Positions 45,785 to 54,865 of a stretch of 64,000 nt of DNA are shown here, one piece after another (positions within the stretch are counted from its first letter, which is position 1; every line of letters begins with the position of its first letter). The stretch lies in assembly GCF_000518765.1 (NCBI RefSeq), contig NZ_KI912489.1, forward strand, positions 562,652 to 626,651, written 5' to 3'. The DNA comes from Ruminococcus flavefaciens ATCC 19208. Lineage in GTDB: Bacteria; Bacillota; Clostridia; Oscillospirales; Ruminococcaceae. The notes beneath the pieces were generated by a model. It did no database searches. It saw only the letters and a program-made list of their open reading frames with translations, and was not told the origin of the DNA. The position numbers were made by a program, and so were the translations under genes.

Positions 45785-46437
45785 GTATGCAATTCTATAT
45801 CGTGCCAGTCGTCCTTATCGGAGATGAGCCATTCGAGACCGCGTCTGCGCTCGAACACTACATCGCCGTTGAGGTCGCCGACAGGACAGCTTTTGTCGAT
45901 ATGTTCATTCTGGACCACTGCCCAGTGATAGCGGTAATAAAGGTCGAGCATATCCAGTATCTCGTCTGTGCTTCTGAGAGTGCATCTGCTCTTGAAGTCA
46001 TCGAAGCCCTCACACTGTGACACAGCGCGTATAGCAGCAGTACAGTCGCAGATAGCGTTTGCATCGGTGATATCCTCAACGATGCCCAGTGCCCATAACA
46101 GTGACCAGTAGCATTCATACTCCCATACAACATCTATAGTATCCTGCTGAGAGCTCTTTCCGCTTACGAGCCTCTGCTCCTTTGCGTTAAGGCAGTCTGC
46201 AACGCCGAAATGCTGCATAAGATTTGTGAAACCACCGATTTGGTCTGTGTTGTTTTCGCTGAGCTCGATACCTATCTGAGTTGACAGCAGAGCAGCAATT
46301 GCTCTTTTGCAGATATCATCAAGGCTTCTGAGCTTTACCTGTGAAGCGTCCTCAATAAGAGGAAGATTTGGGTTTATACCGATTCCCTTTTCCCTTAATA
46401 TCTTTTCTGAGCTTTCTTTTCTTTCTGAAGGTGTCAT
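45781..46437 (-). CDS. DUF4272-like protein
   Basis: A 218-residue soluble protein. The start SEKILREKGIGINPNLPLIEDASQVKLRSLDDICKRAIAAL and the central VWEYECYWSLLWALGIVEDITDAN match the DUF4272 pattern, a family of unknown function. No catalytic motif is visible. It overlaps the HAD gene by four bases and follows purE by 38 bases. Confidence 0.75.
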   Translation of the reverse strand: MTPSERKESSEKILREKGIGINPNLPLIEDASQVKLRSLDDICKRAIAALLSTQIGIELSENNTDQIGGFTNLMQHFGVADCLNAKEQRLVSGKSSQQDTIDVVWEYECYWSLLWALGIVEDITDANAICDCTAAIRAVSQCEGFDDFKSRCTLRSTDEILDMLDLYYRYHWAVVQNEHIDKSCPVGDLNGDVVFERRRGLEWLISDKDDWHDIELHT

Positions 46438-46475
46438 GGTTTACCTCCTTTGGGTGAAAGTGGTCTTGGTTAATA

Positions 46476-46976
46476 TCAAAGAGCTGCGATCTGCTCCTGA
46501 AGAGCCTTGTCCTTGGCGATAACGCCGTCAGCCATTGCCTTCTTCTCGGCAGCAAGCTTTGCAGCAAGCTCGTCATCAGCGATAGCCAGCATCTGTACAG
46601 CAAGGACAGCTGCATTTTTTGCGCCGTCTATGCCTACTGTTGCAACAGGTACTCCGGGAGGCATCATAACTGTAGCGAGAAGTGCATCAACGCCCTCGAG
46701 TGCCTTTGACTTCATGGGTATGCCGATAACAGGGAGTGTTGTATGGCCTGCAACTACACCTGCAAGGTGAGCAGCCATACCTGCTGCGCATATGATAGCT
46801 CCGAAGCCGTTTGCCTTTGCGTTTGAAGCAAATTCAGCAGCCTCTGAGGGAGTTCTGTGCGCACTCATAACGCGGCATTCAAATTCAACGCCGTACTTTT
46901 TGAGCTCTGTGAGAGCTGATTTAACAACAGGGAAGTCACTGTCGCTTCCCATGATAACTGCAACTTTTTTAGACAT
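46476..46976 (-). CDS. purE: N5-CAIR mutase
   Basis: A 166-residue PurE ([99 protein letters not shown]). The SDSD, SAHRTP and AGMAAHL motifs place it in class I, which uses N5-CAIR and needs PurK (not seen here). The first purine gene of the cluster in transcription order, it starts 17 bases after the upstream lipoprotein gene. Confidence 0.98.
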   Translation of the reverse strand: MSKKVAVIMGSDSDFPVVKSALTELKKYGVEFECRVMSAHRTPSEAAEFASNAKANGFGAIICAAGMAAHLAGVVAGHTTLPVIGIPMKSKALEGVDALLATVMMPPGVPVATVGIDGAKNAAVLAVQMLAIADDELAAKLAAEKKAMADGVIAKDKALQEQIAAL

Positions 46977-46993
46977 AATTTTTCTCCTTTATA

Positions 46994-48193
46994 TTATCTG
47001 TCAATGGAGCGTGAAACGATTATTTCGTTTACGCCGCTTGATGCGCTCCACAGGTCTGTGCCCCATATAGCCCAGAGCTGATCTGTACCCATTGACCATG
47101 AGTATTCGGCTTTGACACCTTCGCCTGAAAAAGCCGAAGGCTCATCGGCTTTACCGTATTCTTCTTCAAGGGTAGGCAGCAGTTTATTGAAAGCTTCTTC
47201 AAGCTCACATTCCGAATATGGATAACTGCAATCCTCTACATGACCAACAGCTCCGATATGGTAGCCGAAGCAGGTGAGTTCATCGGTCTTTTCATCAAAT
47301 TCCACGAACATATATCCGCGGAGCCCTGTCCCCCAAACTTCGTCGGCTGCAAAGCTGTAGTCGTATTCTACAGACGGCTTGTAGCCTGCGCTGTATTTAT
47401 AGTCGTAATCTTTGCCGATAACAGCGAAAACATCTTCCTCAGACATTCCTGTTTTAAGCTGATCCAAGATGTTCTGTCCGTTATTCTGCGGCTGTGAATC
47501 GGTTTTTTCTTTTGAATAATCGAGTATCTTCTGAGCGAAGTCATCAGCCATCAGAGATAAAGAAACATTTCCTTCTTTGGTGTCATCGTAGTATGTACCC
47601 CAAAGGGTAAGATAACCGTAGGTGTTGTCCCAACTGAGATTGCCAAGTGAAGGTGGCCCCACATCTGTAGAGGTGTAGTAATCACCGTAGTATTCATGTA
47701 TCTGATCGAAGAGCTTGTCGTAAACGGCTTTCATCTCTTCTTCTGAGTGTTCCTTCGAGGTGTTATTGTCCCTGTCGATGACTCCGAAATGACAGCTCAT
47801 GCTGATAAGCTCGCCGTCGGGAATGAATGTGAAAAGCTCATAGCCCTCCATATCTATACCGAGGAACGGACAGCTGTCGATGGGGACGGTATAATATACG
47901 ATATCAGGGCTGATGTCGAGGTATTTCTCGACGCTGCGCTCATAATTATCACCGATGACAGCCTGTACTTCGGCTTCTGTCATTCCAAGCTCTATATCAG
48001 GGAAAAGCTCAAACTCTGTACCGAATTTTTCGGATACTTCGTTTTTTTCCGCTTCCGAAGCAGATTCTGTAGTTTCAGCTTCCGTGGAAGCAGCGGAGGT
48101 CTCTTCATCGGCTTCACTGCCAATGTCTAATTTTCCGCAGCCTGCTGTCAGAAGCATTATAAATGCACACAGGAAAGCAGTTTTTTTCTTCAT
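46994..48193 (-). CDS. Lipoprotein with two BamE/SmpA-like repeats
   Basis: A 399-residue lipoprotein (IMLLTAGC, lipid Cys 19), an Ala/Glu/Thr/Ser linker (25-52), then two related domains, each beginning with a GM(T/S)E-x-(E/D)-V-x-A-V-I-G motif: LGMTEAEVQAVIGDNYE (~70) and TGMSEEDVFAVIGKDYD (~250). That motif is typical of the BamE/SmpA-like fold of secreted lipoproteins. A fold duplicated inside one protein; function unknown. SD GGAGG. Confidence 0.75.
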   Translation of the reverse strand: MKKKTAFLCAFIMLLTAGCGKLDIGSEADEETSAASTEAETTESASEAEKNEVSEKFGTEFELFPDIELGMTEAEVQAVIGDNYERSVEKYLDISPDIVYYTVPIDSCPFLGIDMEGYELFTFIPDGELISMSCHFGVIDRDNNTSKEHSEEEMKAVYDKLFDQIHEYYGDYYTSTDVGPPSLGNLSWDNTYGYLTLWGTYYDDTKEGNVSLSLMADDFAQKILDYSKEKTDSQPQNNGQNILDQLKTGMSEEDVFAVIGKDYDYKYSAGYKPSVEYDYSFAADEVWGTGLRGYMFVEFDEKTDELTCFGYHIGAVGHVEDCSYPYSECELEEAFNKLLPTLEEEYGKADEPSAFSGEGVKAEYSWSMGTDQLWAIWGTDLWSASSGVNEIIVSRSIDR

Positions 48194-48205
48194 GAATTAC
48201 CTCCG

Positions 48206-49297
48206 TCAGTGAGCCTGCTGCTGATCAGTGTTATCGTCTGCATCGGAAGGCTGTTTGTTTTCGGCTGATGTAATAGGGTAAGAAAGCTTATTAGGAACAA
48301 AATCGCCAGATATGACCCTGAGTCCTTTTTCGGGAATGTATTTGAATTCAAGGAGAGCCTTGTAGTCTCCTCGTGTATACTTTGTTTTTGCGTCTGAGTC
48401 CTTATAGCCTGCATAGATATTTGCGGTTATGTACACTTTGTAGTGTTTATAGCCGTCATCTGATATTGCAGAATAAACTATTGCATCGGACAGTCCCATG
48501 AGCTTTTTTGACGTAACAGCGTGATCTTCGGGGAAAAGAGTGAGAAAGACAGCTGACTGTTCGGCATCGATATCCGAAAGCAGATGGCTGTCGCCTTCAA
48601 AGGCGTATTCTATATATCTGCCCGCAGCCTTGCTCATTTTTTCAAGTGAAGAAACGCTCAGATCTGAAAGCAGATTTTTGTTTGTTACTTCAATATCATA
48701 GGATTTATTCATTGTACTGCCTTTTACGGCGGCATTTCTGAAAACGATATCGTTTGCTGTGACAGTATATCTGTAAATACCCTGCTTTGTTCCGAGGATA
48801 AGCTCATTGCCGTCTTCCTTGCAGGAAGTCCATGCTTCCGAAAAGCACGGGCAGAAGTTCTGGTCGTATATCACATAACTGCGGTCGTCAGCCGATCTTG
48901 CAGCATATAATACGCGCTCGGAAAGCTTCAGCGGCGTTATTTCAGAATAAATGAAGGGTACTGCGATATTGCTCTCATAGTCGATACAGCCGAAAAGCTT
49001 TTTTTCGCGTATCTGCTTTGAAGCTATGCACAGGTCGCTGCCTGTAAATTCGATCTGCTGCCATTCGGGATAAACGATCACACGGTCGTTGCTGTCAACG
49101 ATACCGTAAAGACCTGCGCTGTCCATAAAGATATGGTTGCCCGAAGAGTCGGAGTCCAGCTTCTTTTCAATAGCGGGCTGAGTACCGCTCAATTCGGTGC
49201 TCTGGCTCGTATTTGAGTAGAAACGTGTGATAGCCACGGCAAGGGCTATGATAACGATAAACAGTACGGAGACTACAAGTCTCATATGCTTAGTCAA
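48206..49297 (-). CDS. Membrane-anchored protein with WG-like repeats (TTG start)
   Basis: A 363-residue protein with an N-terminal helix (RLVVSVLFIVIIALAVAI) and an extracytoplasmic domain opening with WG-repeat-like units (SAGLYGIVDSNDRVIVYPEWQQIEF, KLFGCIDYESNIAVPFIYSEI), then a part with DFVPNKLSYP. The start is TTG at 49297, ten bases after AGGAGG; ATG at 49285 is an alternative. It ends in a Gln/Asp-rich tail. It follows the glycosyltransferase gene by 21 bases, so it may act in the same envelope process. Confidence 0.7.
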   Translation of the reverse strand: MTKHMRLVVSVLFIVIIALAVAITRFYSNTSQSTELSGTQPAIEKKLDSDSSGNHIFMDSAGLYGIVDSNDRVIVYPEWQQIEFTGSDLCIASKQIREKKLFGCIDYESNIAVPFIYSEITPLKLSERVLYAARSADDRSYVIYDQNFCPCFSEAWTSCKEDGNELILGTKQGIYRYTVTANDIVFRNAAVKGSTMNKSYDIEVTNKNLLSDLSVSSLEKMSKAAGRYIEYAFEGDSHLLSDIDAEQSAVFLTLFPEDHAVTSKKLMGLSDAIVYSAISDDGYKHYKVYITANIYAGYKDSDAKTKYTRGDYKALLEFKYIPEKGLRVISGDFVPNKLSYPITSAENKQPSDADDNTDQQQAH

Positions 49298-49318
49298 TGT
49301 CTCCGCACCTCCTCGGGA

Positions 49319-50338
49319 TCATTTGCTCTCATTTTCAGAGGACTCTGGCTTCTGCTCGCTGTTCTGCTGAGCTGCTGCCTTGCGCTGTCTGTAAATGTCC
49401 TCTGTCTCTTTTGTTATGTATATCGGACGGTTCTTGGTTTCAAGGTAGGTCTTGGAGAGATACTGTCCGAGTATGCCGACACAGAAGAGCTGTAATCCGC
49501 TGAAAAGGAATATAAGGCAGAGCATCGTGGGATATCCGTCGGGAGCGTCCAGCCAGCCAAATATTGAGCGGATAATAGTGATAACGATGAGTATGAACGC
49601 GAAGAAACAGGTGATTATTCCCAGCAGTGAGGCGATAGCCAGAGGAGCTGTTGAGAAAGCCATGATTCCTTCGAGGGAGTATTTGAACAGTCCCCAGAAC
49701 GACCATGAGGAAGTACCTGCGGGGCGCTCAACGTTTTCGTACTCTATATATCGGGTATTGAAGCCTACCCAGCTGAATATGCCTTTTGAAAAACGGTTGT
49801 ACTCAGACATATCAAGGATAGCGTCCACCATCTGTCTTGTCATGAAGCGGAAGTCCTGAGCACCGTCAACGATCTCGGTCTGAGAGATCTTGTTCATTAT
49901 CCTGTAGAAAAGTCTTGCGAACCATGAGCGTACCTTTGATTCGCCCTGTCTGCTTACACGGCGTGTGGTAGCACAGTCGTACTCGCCGTTCCTTACATAA
50001 TCGTACATCTGAGGCAGGAATGACGGCGGATGCTGAAGGTCTGCGTCCATAACGACAACATAGTCGCCCTTGGCGTTTTTCAGACCTGCATACATACCTG
50101 ATTCCTTACCGAAATTACGTGAAAATGAAATGTATCTTACACGCTTGTCCCTGTCTGCGAGGGAACGTAATATATCAAGAGTTGTATCTTTAGAACCGTC
50201 ATTTATAAACAGGTATTCAAATGAAAGCTCAGGATGATCCTTTGACATCTGTCCTGTTACCTTTGTTATCTCCTCATAAAACATGGGGAGAACCTCCTGT
50301 TCGTTATAGCACGGAACTACTACTGAAACGAGCTTCAC
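49319..50338 (-). CDS. GT2 glycosyltransferase, DPMS/GtrB type (GTG start)
   Basis: A 339-residue enzyme: GT-A domain (~1-220) with VSVVVPCYNEQEVLP, the DxD metal site VVVMDADLQHP (~96-105) and the acceptor region QDFRFMTRQMVD; then two membrane helices (~232-262 and 275-300) and a charged Gln-rich tail. This layout is that of polyprenyl-phosphate sugar transferases such as GtrB, which load a sugar onto undecaprenyl phosphate for surface glycans. The GTG start follows AGGAGG by seven bases. Confidence 0.9.
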   Translation of the reverse strand: MKLVSVVVPCYNEQEVLPMFYEEITKVTGQMSKDHPELSFEYLFINDGSKDTTLDILRSLADRDKRVRYISFSRNFGKESGMYAGLKNAKGDYVVVMDADLQHPPSFLPQMYDYVRNGEYDCATTRRVSRQGESKVRSWFARLFYRIMNKISQTEIVDGAQDFRFMTRQMVDAILDMSEYNRFSKGIFSWVGFNTRYIEYENVERPAGTSSWSFWGLFKYSLEGIMAFSTAPLAIASLLGIITCFFAFILIVITIIRSIFGWLDAPDGYPTMLCLIFLFSGLQLFCVGILGQYLSKTYLETKNRPIYITKETEDIYRQRKAAAQQNSEQKPESSENESK

Positions 50339-50870
50339 GTTTTTTCCTCCTTCAAAGAAGCTTCATCGGCTCATAAAAAAGAGTATTTTTTATCTGCCAA
50401 TACACTATTAATAATACAACAAAATCATTGATAATGCAATAGCAAATTGAATGATTTCATAATTTTTTACGTCTATGTAAAATAATAGCCGGTAAGGGTT
50501 ATTATTTTGGTCTATCTGATAGGAAAACGATATAACGGGAAATAAACGGCATCAAATTTTTATAAAATGTAAATTATTCCCATTACCTAATTTAACATAA
50601 ACAGTGTAGGAGAATTTTGACAAAAAAATCAATAACGATTTGTTATTTTCACCGAAAATTTTAAATTGGGTATAATTTGCTGTGCCATTTTTTTAGAAAG
50701 TGTTGATTTTTTTTGAAATATCATGTATAATATACTTGTATAGTTATTCGCATTATGCAGGCTCCGCGGCTGTTTCTCGGTTTTGCGCGGAAAGTCTGCG
50801 GCGATCTGGGAAATCGGCGGTCCGCTGCCGTAAAGCGGAGGCTGCAGTTTTCTGCGGTTGGGAGAGGACT
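50339..50870. other. Divergent intergenic region with promoters and GC-rich leader
   Basis: 532 bases. Toward GT2 (minus): TTGCAT (50439-50434), 17 bases, TATTAT (50416-50411). Toward the repeat protein (plus): TTGATT (50703-50708), 17 bases, TATAAT (50726-50731). A hairpin AAAATAATAGCC/GGTTATTATTTT lies at 50479-50508. The rest to ~50700 is very AT-rich and seems non-coding. The leader 50755-50870 is markedly GC-rich, with several CCGC/GCGG inverted pairs. Confidence 0.65.
50703..50731 (+). promoter_or_regulatory. Promoter for the 820-residue repeat protein
   Basis: TTGATT (50703-50708), 17-base spacer, TATAAT (50726-50731). The inferred start near 50738 gives a leader of ~130 bases. Confidence 0.75.
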
Positions 50871-53333
50871 ATGGATATAACATTGGTAACTTCTTCATAT
50901 GATAAGGTCGTTCACGGTACCGATAATGATAAGAAGACCGGCTGCGGCATAAACCTTCTTAAGCCGGAAAATGTAACACGTTTCCACAGGACTTCAAGAA
51001 TGACCGATCTTAAAGAGATCACCTGTGAGAAATGTAAGGCAAGCCTTGCCAAAAAGCTTATAAAAGCTGATAAAAAAGAAATGGCACTCCTTCTCAAGGA
51101 AGAGAAGAAGCGTGAAAAAATGGGTATGGGCGATGAGGGCATAGTACCGCTCGGAAATACCACCGCAAAGATCACAAAGGATCCTGATGCGAGAAGAAAA
51201 GAAGAGGAAGCAAGAAGAAAGGCAGCAGAAGAAGCAAGAGCTGCCGCAGAGGCTAAAAAGAAGGCTGAAGAGGAGGCTACAAGAGAAGCGCTCGAGTATT
51301 ACAATACTCCTTCTCCGAATGCTGCTCAGGCGCAGCCCGAGGCTCCTGTAAATACGATCCCCGGAACAGGCATACCTATGGACGAAAGTCTTTCACAGTT
51401 TGCAATAAATGTACCAAGTGAAGAAGAGGCTCAGCCTGCTGCATCGCAGGAGGATGATTTTCTTGCTCAGTTCGCTATACAGAAGCCGGATGCAGAGGCA
51501 GCACCGGTCCAGAACAATACAGTCGTTCCCGAGGACGATTTCCTCGCTCAGTTCGCAATACCTACACCTCAGCAGTCGGCTATCCCCGGCGGAGAGCCTG
51601 CACCTGTGAATTACGGTACAGAACCTGAGGAAATGGACGGACTTGACTTCAATAATAATTACGGTACGCAGCCTGTACAGCCTGCTCCTGTTTACGGTCA
51701 GCCTGAACAGCCTATGCAGGTACAGAGTGAAGAGGACGTTATGCAGATGTTCTCTATAGACAATAATGCTCAGGAACCTGTATACGGTCAGCCAGTTTAC
51801 AATCAGCCGGTCTACGGCGGTGACCAGCCTGTATACTACACAGGAGACGGTCAGATAGTTCAGCCGTACATAGATCCTTCTCAGCAGTATATACAGCCCG
51901 ATGCACAATATATCCAGCCTGATATGACAGTTCCTGCCGATAATTTCCAGGACGCAGGATTCTATGATCCGAATCAGATATACGGATATGATGAGACTAT
52001 CCAGCAGGGTGTCCCTGTATCAGCTCCCGTTTATCCTCAGTATGATGAGAATATGCCTAAGGAAATGGATGAGCTTGATATCCCTGCTATAGAAGATATA
52101 TCAGCACCAGTTCCAGAAGCAATACCTTCCTTCCCAAATATCGGAGCACCTGTTCCTGACGGGATCCCTGCCGTTGAGGATATCAATTCAGCGGTGATCG
52201 ACGATATTTCAACGCCTCAGGCAACAGCGGCTGCTGTTCTTGATGAGATACCTGCGGTAGAAGATATTGCAGTCCCTGCATTTGATGAAATACCAGCAGC
52301 GGATCATACATCTGCACCTATATTCGATGATATTTCGGCAGCAGAAGATCTGACGGCACCGATGATTGATGATATGCCTGTACTTGGCGATGCAGCTTCA
52401 TCAATGATCGAGGATATTTCCGCACAAACATTTAATGAGCCAGCAATGGCAGAAGAGGAGTATGATACCAATATGAGTGATTATAATTATGTAGCACCCG
52501 GCGCAGGTGCTGAGAGAAATACAGCCGAGGCAGAACAGCCTAATCAGCAGGCACAGCAGTCTCAGATAATCAAGGTTCCGCAGCTTGCAGGATATGATGC
52601 AAATAATCAGCCTGTATACAAGTATATTCAGATGAAGCTTGTAGGCCGCGACCAGAACGGTCAGCCTGTATATGTTCCTGTCGGAGCACCTCAGGCAGGT
52701 CAGGCTCAGAGACCGGCAGCTCCTGCACAGCAGACAGCAGCACAGGCTCAGAGAGCAGCCGCAGCTCCTGCTCAGCAGGGCGTTCAGGGTCAGAGACCAG
52801 TTGCTCCTGTACAGCAGGGCGTTCAGGCACAGAGACCCGTAGCTCCTGTACAGCAGGCTCCTGTAAAGTCACCTGTTCCGAAGAAGTATGTACAGCAGGG
52901 CGGTATCCCTTCAGCAAATATTTCAAAGATCGCTGTAAATCCGCACAGCAAGTCAACTTCACAGGCATTCATCAATGCTATCGCAAGCTCAAAGGACTAT
53001 GCTGACAAGAACCTTATCGAGACACAGGGACTCAAGGCTAACAGCCCTGTTCTTACATCTGTCGAGGACGTTCTTTCAACAATGGGCGATGAGACTGCAA
53101 AGAGACAGCTTCAGGCAAAGGCTCAGGCACAGCAGAATGTTCCTGTATTCGAGGAGTACAAGGCACCTCAGAAGAACAGCTACAGAGGCGGAAGCTCCGC
53201 TCCGAGACAGCAGTCATCCTCTTCAATGATGAACGATGCGCGTTATATGACAAAGGCAGAGCTCAAGGCTAAGAAGAAGCAGGATAAGATCGACGCTAAG
53301 TTCAAGAAGGAAATGTCTAAGAGAGGCTTCTGA
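50871..53333 (+). CDS. Large low-complexity repeat protein with N-terminal Cys module
   Basis: An 820-residue protein I cannot assign. Residues 1-70: compact module TSSYDKVVHGT..TGCGINLL..ITCEKC, a possible zinc site. ~105-143: Arg/Glu/Ala coiled coil. ~165-290: short motif [DE]-x-x-[LM]-x-[QM]-F-[AS]-I four times (DESLSQFAI, DDFLAQFAI twice, EDVMQMFSI). ~290-400: Tyr/Pro/Gln-rich. ~403-525: a dozen acidic-hydrophobic units (VEDI, IDDI, FDEIP). ~580-665: Gln/Pro/Ala repeats (RPVAPVQQGVQ). ~665-820: a more conserved-looking end (SFINAI-type, DYADKNLIETQGLKAN, basic KKKQDKIDAKFKKEMSKRGF). No signal peptide or helix: cytoplasmic, perhaps a scaffold. The ATG at 50871 follows GGGAGAGG; the frame is open further upstream but crosses the promoter. 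A TPR gene follows after 57 bases. Confidence 0.8.
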   Translation: MDITLVTSSYDKVVHGTDNDKKTGCGINLLKPENVTRFHRTSRMTDLKEITCEKCKASLAKKLIKADKKEMALLLKEEKKREKMGMGDEGIVPLGNTTAKITKDPDARRKEEEARRKAAEEARAAAEAKKKAEEEATREALEYYNTPSPNAAQAQPEAPVNTIPGTGIPMDESLSQFAINVPSEEEAQPAASQEDDFLAQFAIQKPDAEAAPVQNNTVVPEDDFLAQFAIPTPQQSAIPGGEPAPVNYGTEPEEMDGLDFNNNYGTQPVQPAPVYGQPEQPMQVQSEEDVMQMFSIDNNAQEPVYGQPVYNQPVYGGDQPVYYTGDGQIVQPYIDPSQQYIQPDAQYIQPDMTVPADNFQDAGFYDPNQIYGYDETIQQGVPVSAPVYPQYDENMPKEMDELDIPAIEDISAPVPEAIPSFPNIGAPVPDGIPAVEDINSAVIDDISTPQATAAAVLDEIPAVEDIAVPAFDEIPAADHTSAPIFDDISAAEDLTAPMIDDMPVLGDAASSMIEDISAQTFNEPAMAEEEYDTNMSDYNYVAPGAGAERNTAEAEQPNQQAQQSQIIKVPQLAGYDANNQPVYKYIQMKLVGRDQNGQPVYVPVGAPQAGQAQRPAAPAQQTAAQAQRAAAAPAQQGVQGQRPVAPVQQGVQAQRPVAPVQQAPVKSPVPKKYVQQGGIPSANISKIAVNPHSKSTSQAFINAIASSKDYADKNLIETQGLKANSPVLTSVEDVLSTMGDETAKRQLQAKAQAQQNVPVFEEYKAPQKNSYRGGSSAPRQQSSSSMMNDARYMTKAELKAKKKQDKIDAKFKKEMSKRGF

Positions 53334-53390
53334 TAAAACAGTTGCCCTGAGGCTTATTATAAAGATCTCACGATGAAATGAGGAAAACCA

Positions 53391-54485
53391 ATGGCAGAAA
53401 ACAAGATCCTTGAAGAGCTGAGAGCAAAGCTTACAGGCTCTGCCGAGGAAGACAATAAATTTCTCCGCAGCGAAGCAGAGCGCTTTGCAAAGGAGAGTAA
53501 CACTGAGGGCGTAAAAGCCGCTACAATGCTTCTTGTGGAAATTATGCCTGAGGAGCAGAAACAAGAGGTCGAGAGACTTACTCATCTTGACGGTATGCGT
53601 CTTGATGAAATGCAGGAAAAGATCGTAAAGCTCATTAATGAGAAGAATATGACCGAGGCTAAAGCTCTTGCCGAGCGTCTTTATAAGAAAATAACTGTTG
53701 ACTACAGAGACAGTGATAATGCGAAATTTGTTTCGCTAAGAAATCCCTTTGAGGATAATCTGTATCAGCTGAAATACAATCAGGAGAAAAGGACGCTTAA
53801 CCGTACACCATTTGATTTTCCGACATATATCACTACATATGCGTATCTTCTTGTGGAAACCGGTTCTCCTCTTGACGCTATCCCTGTACTAGAAACGGCT
53901 GTTGAATACAATCCGCTTGACGTTAATCCGAGATTTGAGCTTGCGGAAGTGTATAAGCTCCTGAAAAACAAGAGAATGCTGATAGAGACCACAAAGGAGA
54001 CTCTTGAGGTCGCAGCTTCGCCTGTTGCAATAGCAAGATGCTATGCGAATGTGGGCTATGCACTTACTGATATGGGCGAATACGATGACGCAGTTGCATT
54101 CCTGTCGGCAAGTCTTATATTTGCTCCGCACCCTGCCATTCCGTATGAACTCAGAGATGTTGCTGAGCGCAAGGGAAGTCCTATAATGCCTCCTACTCAG
54201 AATGATATAAACGAGGCTATGAAAAAGTATGAGATACCATACGGACCAAACGAGGACGTTGTTTCCGTTGCTGCAAAGCTTTCGGCAAGTTACCTCATGG
54301 ATAAGGATATCCCCAATGCTCTTAAAGCATTGAAGCTTACCTATAATCTCACACGTGACGAAGAGATCAAGAAGGTTATCCTTAAATATGAACCCGATGC
54401 ACGTATTACACCTCCGGGAACTGATGAAGAAACAGCCGAAAAGCCGAATATAACACAGTCGGTGAATAATTCACCTGAAGAGTAA
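53391..54485 (+). CDS. TPR-repeat protein
   Basis: A 364-residue cytoplasmic protein. N-terminal helices (~1-110), then TPR-like helical pairs (FPTYITTYAYLLVETGSPLDAIPVLETAVEYNPLDVNPRFELAEVYKLLKNKRMLIE, IARCYANVGYALTDMGEYDDAVAFLSASLIFAPHPAIPY, ASYLMDKDIPNALKALKLTYNLTRD). TPRs bind partner proteins, and the preceding gene makes a protein rich in short linear motifs, so the two may interact; that is inference from position. A strong terminator follows. Confidence 0.8.
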   Translation: MAENKILEELRAKLTGSAEEDNKFLRSEAERFAKESNTEGVKAATMLLVEIMPEEQKQEVERLTHLDGMRLDEMQEKIVKLINEKNMTEAKALAERLYKKITVDYRDSDNAKFVSLRNPFEDNLYQLKYNQEKRTLNRTPFDFPTYITTYAYLLVETGSPLDAIPVLETAVEYNPLDVNPRFELAEVYKLLKNKRMLIETTKETLEVAASPVAIARCYANVGYALTDMGEYDDAVAFLSASLIFAPHPAIPYELRDVAERKGSPIMPPTQNDINEAMKKYEIPYGPNEDVVSVAAKLSASYLMDKDIPNALKALKLTYNLTRDEEIKKVILKYEPDARITPPGTDEETAEKPNITQSVNNSPEE

Positions 54486-54490
54486 TATAA

Positions 54491-54518
54491 GGGCACTTCC
54501 GTTATGGAAGTGCCTTTT
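54491..54518 (+). terminator. Terminator after the TPR gene
   Basis: Perfect nine-pair stem GGCACTTCC with GGAAGTGCC, loop GTTAT, then TTTT; seven bases after the stop. Confidence 0.92.
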
Positions 54519-54568
54519 AATGTATAATCGTCTCATTTCCGCAGATAATATCTGCGGGAGATGATGAA

Positions 54569-54754
54569 ATGAGCAAGAAAAAGATACCTGTTCCCGAACC
54601 TGAAAAAGAGAAGTATATCTGTCCTTCGGCTTCGTGGGGCGATATGACGGGGCTGATTCATTTTGCCGCTGAGGACGGTGCTGAGCGGAGCTCTTATGAT
54701 GAGGTATATCCTTATCTGCCCGAATATGGCGGAAATAAAGAAGAAAAACAGTGA
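54569..54754 (+). CDS. Small hypothetical acidic protein
   Basis: A 61-residue protein, MSKKKIPVPEPEKEKYICPSASWG then DMTGLIHFAAEDGAERSSYDEVYPYLPEYGG. GGGAGATGATGAA precedes the ATG as a good SD, and a terminator hairpin follows its stop, so it looks like a real monocistronic gene between two terminators. It is Pro- and Tyr-rich with no membrane segment. Family not recognised. Confidence 0.65.
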   Translation: MSKKKIPVPEPEKEKYICPSASWGDMTGLIHFAAEDGAERSSYDEVYPYLPEYGGNKEEKQ

Positions 54755-54755
54755 C

Positions 54756-54781
54756 ACTGCGGAGAATTTCTCCGCAGTTTT
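54756..54781 (+). terminator. Terminator after the 61-residue gene
   Basis: Perfect ten-pair stem ACTGCGGAGA with TCTCCGCAGT, loop ATT, then TTT, starting right after the stop codon. Confidence 0.85.
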
Positions 54782-54865
54782 GCTATTGTGCACAATCAAA
54801 GCAACTAAAAATTGACATATGTTCCAAAATTTGCAAAACTGCTTTATTTATTACTTAAAGCATGG

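Noticed and set aside
50700..50870. Extension of the 820-residue protein upstream to 50700 (57 more residues)
   Set aside because: The extra segment crosses the predicted promoter (50703-50731), has no SD before 50700, and the ATG at 50871 has GGAGAGG directly upstream.
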